Below are positions 61,385 through 64,000 of a stretch of 64,000 bases of DNA, one piece after another. The notes under the pieces were generated by a model. That model did no database searches. It was not told the DNA's origin and saw only the letters and a list, made by a program, of their open reading frames with translations. This DNA comes from Hydractinia symbiolongicarpus (taxonomy: Eukaryota; Cnidaria; Hydrozoa; Anthoathecata; Hydractiniidae). The stretch spans positions 3,164,001 to 3,228,000 of the forward strand of contig NC_079880.1 in the NCBI RefSeq assembly GCF_029227915.1. The letters are read 5' to 3'. A program made the position numbers and the translations under genes. Every line of letters begins with the position of its first letter. The first letter of the stretch is position 1.

Positions 61385-64000
61385 ATTAAACCTCTTTGAT
61401 TAAGCGTCTCATCAAAAATGAAAACATTTTTGACAACTACAAGTCTCATGCGTTTTAGTGGTGAAAAAATAATTTAAAAAATCGTTCGGGAAATGAGTTC
61501 ACTCCCTGGGTACTTTCTTTGTATACTTTTGACTATGCGGGCCGAGTCCGGGATTTACGGGAAATCGCGGATCTTCGTTTGCCGGCGATTAAACTGCTTT
61601 TATTCAGCGTCTCATCAAAAATGAAAACATTTTTGAAAACTACAAGTCTCATGCGTTTTAGTGGTGAAAAAACAATTTAAAAAATCGTTCGGGAAATGAG
61701 TTTACTCCCTGGGTACTTTCTTTGTATACATTCGACTTTATGTGCCAAGCCCGGGATTTACGGGAAATCGCGGGTTTTCGTTTGCCGGCGATTAAACTGC
61801 TTTTATTCAGCGTCTCATCAATAATGAAAACATTTTTGACAACTACAAGTCTCATGCGTTTTAGTGGTGAAAAAATAATTTAAAAAATCGTTCGGGAAAT
61901 GAGTTTACTCCCTGGGTACTTTCTTTGTATACTTTTGACTATGCGGGCCAAGTCCGGGATTTACGGGAAATCGCGGATCTTCGTTTGCCAGCGATTAAAC
62001 TGCTTTTATTCAGCGTCTCATCAAATATGAAAACATTTTTGAAAACTACAAGTCTCATGCGTTTTAGTGGTGAAAAAACAATTTAAAAAATCGTTCGGGA
62101 AATGAGTTTACTCCCTGGGTACTTTCTTTGTATACATATGACTTTATGTGCCAAGCCCGGGATTTACGGGAAATCGCGGGTTTTCGTTTGCCGGCGATTA
62201 AACTGCTTTTATTCAGCGTCTCATCAATAATGAAAACATTCTTGAAAACTACAAGTCTCATGCGTTTTAATGGTGAAAAAAAAAATTAAAAAATCGTTCG
62301 GGAAATGAGTTTACTCCCTGGGTACTTTCTTTGTATACATTCGACTATACCTGCCAAGCCCGGGATTTACGGGAAATCGCGGGTTTTCGCTTGCCGGCGA
62401 TTAAACTTCTTTTATTCAGCGTCTCATCAAAAATGAAAACATTTTTGACAACTACAAGTCTCATGCGTTTTAGTGGTGAAAAAATAATTTAAAAAATCGT
62501 TCGGGAAATGAGTTTACTCCCTGGGTACTTTCTTTGTATACTTTTGACTATGCGGGCCGAGTCCGGGATTTACGGGAAATCGCGGATCTTCCTTTGCCGG
62601 CGATTAAACTGCTTTTATTCAGCGTCTCATCAAAAATGAAAACATTTTTGAAAACTACAAGTCTCATGCGTTTTAGTGGTGAAAAAACAATTTAAAAATT
62701 CATTCGGGAAATGAGTTTACTCCCTGGGTACTTTCTTTGTATACTTTTGACTATACGGGCCAAGCCGGGATTTACGGAAAATCGCGGGTTTTCGTTTGCC
62801 GGCGATTAAACTTCTTTTATTAAGCGTCTCATCAAAAATGAAAACATTTTTGAAAACTACAAGTCTCATGCGTTTTACTGGTGATAAAATAATTTAAAAA
62901 ATCGATCTGGAAATGAGTTTACTCCCTGGGTACTTTCTTTGTATACTTTTGACTATACGGGCCGAGTCCGGGATTTAGGGAAATCGCAGGTTTTCGTTTG
63001 CCGGCGATTAAACTGCTTTTATTCAGCGTCTCATCAAAAATGAAAACATTTTTAAAAACTACAAGTCTCATGGGCTTTAGTGGTGAAAAAATAATTTAAA
63101 AAATCGTTCTGGAAATGGGTTTACTCACAGGGTACTTTCTTTGTATACATTTGACTATACGTGCCAAGCCCGGGATTTACGGGAAATCGCGGGTTTTCGT
63201 TTACCGGCGATTAAACTTCTTTTATTCAGCGTCTCATCAAAAATGAAAAAATTTTTGAAAACTACAAGTCTCATGCGTTTTAGTGGTGAAAATATAATTT
63301 AAAAAATCATTCGGGAAATGAGTTTACTCCCTGGGTACTTTCTTTGTATACTTTTGACTATACGGGCCAAGCCGGGATTTACGGGAAATCGCGGGTTTTC
63401 GTTTGCCGGCGATTAAACTTCTTTTATTCAGCGTCTCATCAAAAATGAAAACATTTTTAAAACCTACAAGTCTTATGCGTTTTAGTGGTGAAAAAATAAT
63501 TTAAAAAATCGTTCTGGAAATGAGTTTACTCACAGGGTACTTTCTTTGTATACATTCGACTATACGGACCAAGCCCGGGATTTACAGGAAATCGCGGGTT
63601 TTCGTTTTCCGGCGATTAAACCTCTTTGATTAAGCGTCTCATCAAAAATGAAAACATTTTTGACAACTACAAGTCTCATGCGTTTTAGTGGTGAAAAAAT
63701 AATTTAAAAAATCGTTCGGGAAATGAGTTTACTCCCTGGGTACTTTCTTTGTATACTTTTGACTATGCGGGCCGAGTCCGGGATTTACGGGAAATCGCGG
63801 ATCTTCGTTTGCCGGCGATTAAACTGCTTTTATTCAGCGTCTCATCAAAAATGAAAACATTTTTGAAAACTACAAGTCTCATGCGTTTTAGTGGTGAAAA
63901 AACAATTTAAAAAATCGTTCGGGAAATGAGTTTACTCCCTGGGTACTTTCTTTGTATACTTTTGACTATACGGGCCAAGTCGGGATTTACGGGAAATCGC
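61365..64000 (+). repeat. Satellite block 6, ~13 monomers, + orientation
   Basis: The same satellite back in + orientation, running off the right edge. It has its own subtype marks, such as ctatgcgggcc, cggatcttcg and actttatgtgcc. The monomers near 61350-61680 and 63577-63910 are almost identical (about 2227 bp, 11 monomers). No gene. Confidence 0.97.

Noticed and set aside
1-64000. CRISPR array
   Set aside because: The repeats are contiguous 202-bp monomers without short repeat/unique spacer alternation, and the genes are intron-bearing and eukaryotic.

Overview
The window is eukaryotic, almost certainly from an invertebrate animal. It lies inside a very large tandem satellite array that continues past both ends. 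The repeat unit is about 202-203 bp, roughly 270 copies are present, and they make up about 86% of the window. The only non-satellite DNA is three insertions: an intact piggyBac transposon (8802-11705), a 5.7 kb transposon carrying an 11-exon RAG1-like gene (30453-36132), and a 168 bp AT-rich filler or retroelement scrap (49248-49415). There are no operons, rRNAs, tRNAs or CRISPR arrays. Both genes have GT-AG introns and the RAG1-like protein starts at a Kozak-type ATG. I cannot name the species. RAG1-like elements with N-terminal zinc domains suggest a cnidarian, mollusc or other marine invertebrate, but that is inference.

Layout: satellite in + orientation 1-8801; piggyBac; satellite + 11706-29057; a fold-back inversion junction at 29057/29058; satellite in - orientation 29058-30452; the RAG1-like transposon; satellite - 36133-49247; the 168 bp insert; satellite - 49416-61347; a second inversion junction centred on a monomer dyad (61328-61384); satellite + to 64000. 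On top of the monomer ladder are higher-order repeats (HORs) of 3, 5, 6, 8, 9, 10 and about 38 monomers, many nearly identical, which points to recent unequal exchange or amplification. Because of these HORs, the window itself holds paralogous empty sites for the RAG1-like insertion (37754) and the 168 bp insert (47426), and a closely related empty site for piggyBac (1101).

The most interesting object is the 30453-36132 element. Splicing ten GT-AG introns gives one uninterrupted 971-residue frame. Its N-terminus looks like the RAG1 N-terminal zinc region (paired CxxC motifs, a C3HC4 RING, then a further zinc finger). Its C-terminal two thirds carries residues that line up with the RAG1 catalytic triad (D490, D560, E918) and zinc ligands (C579, C582, H892, H897). 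The element has CAC-starting terminal inverted repeats and a perfect 4-bp CCTG target duplication, and it has no RAG2-like gene. It therefore looks like a complete, possibly functional single-protein relative of RAG/Transib/Chapaev transposons.

The satellite may be centromeric or pericentromeric. Each unit has a 25-bp dyad, and one subfamily carries a CENP-B-box-like motif with a spacer one base too short. Centromere identity is inference only.
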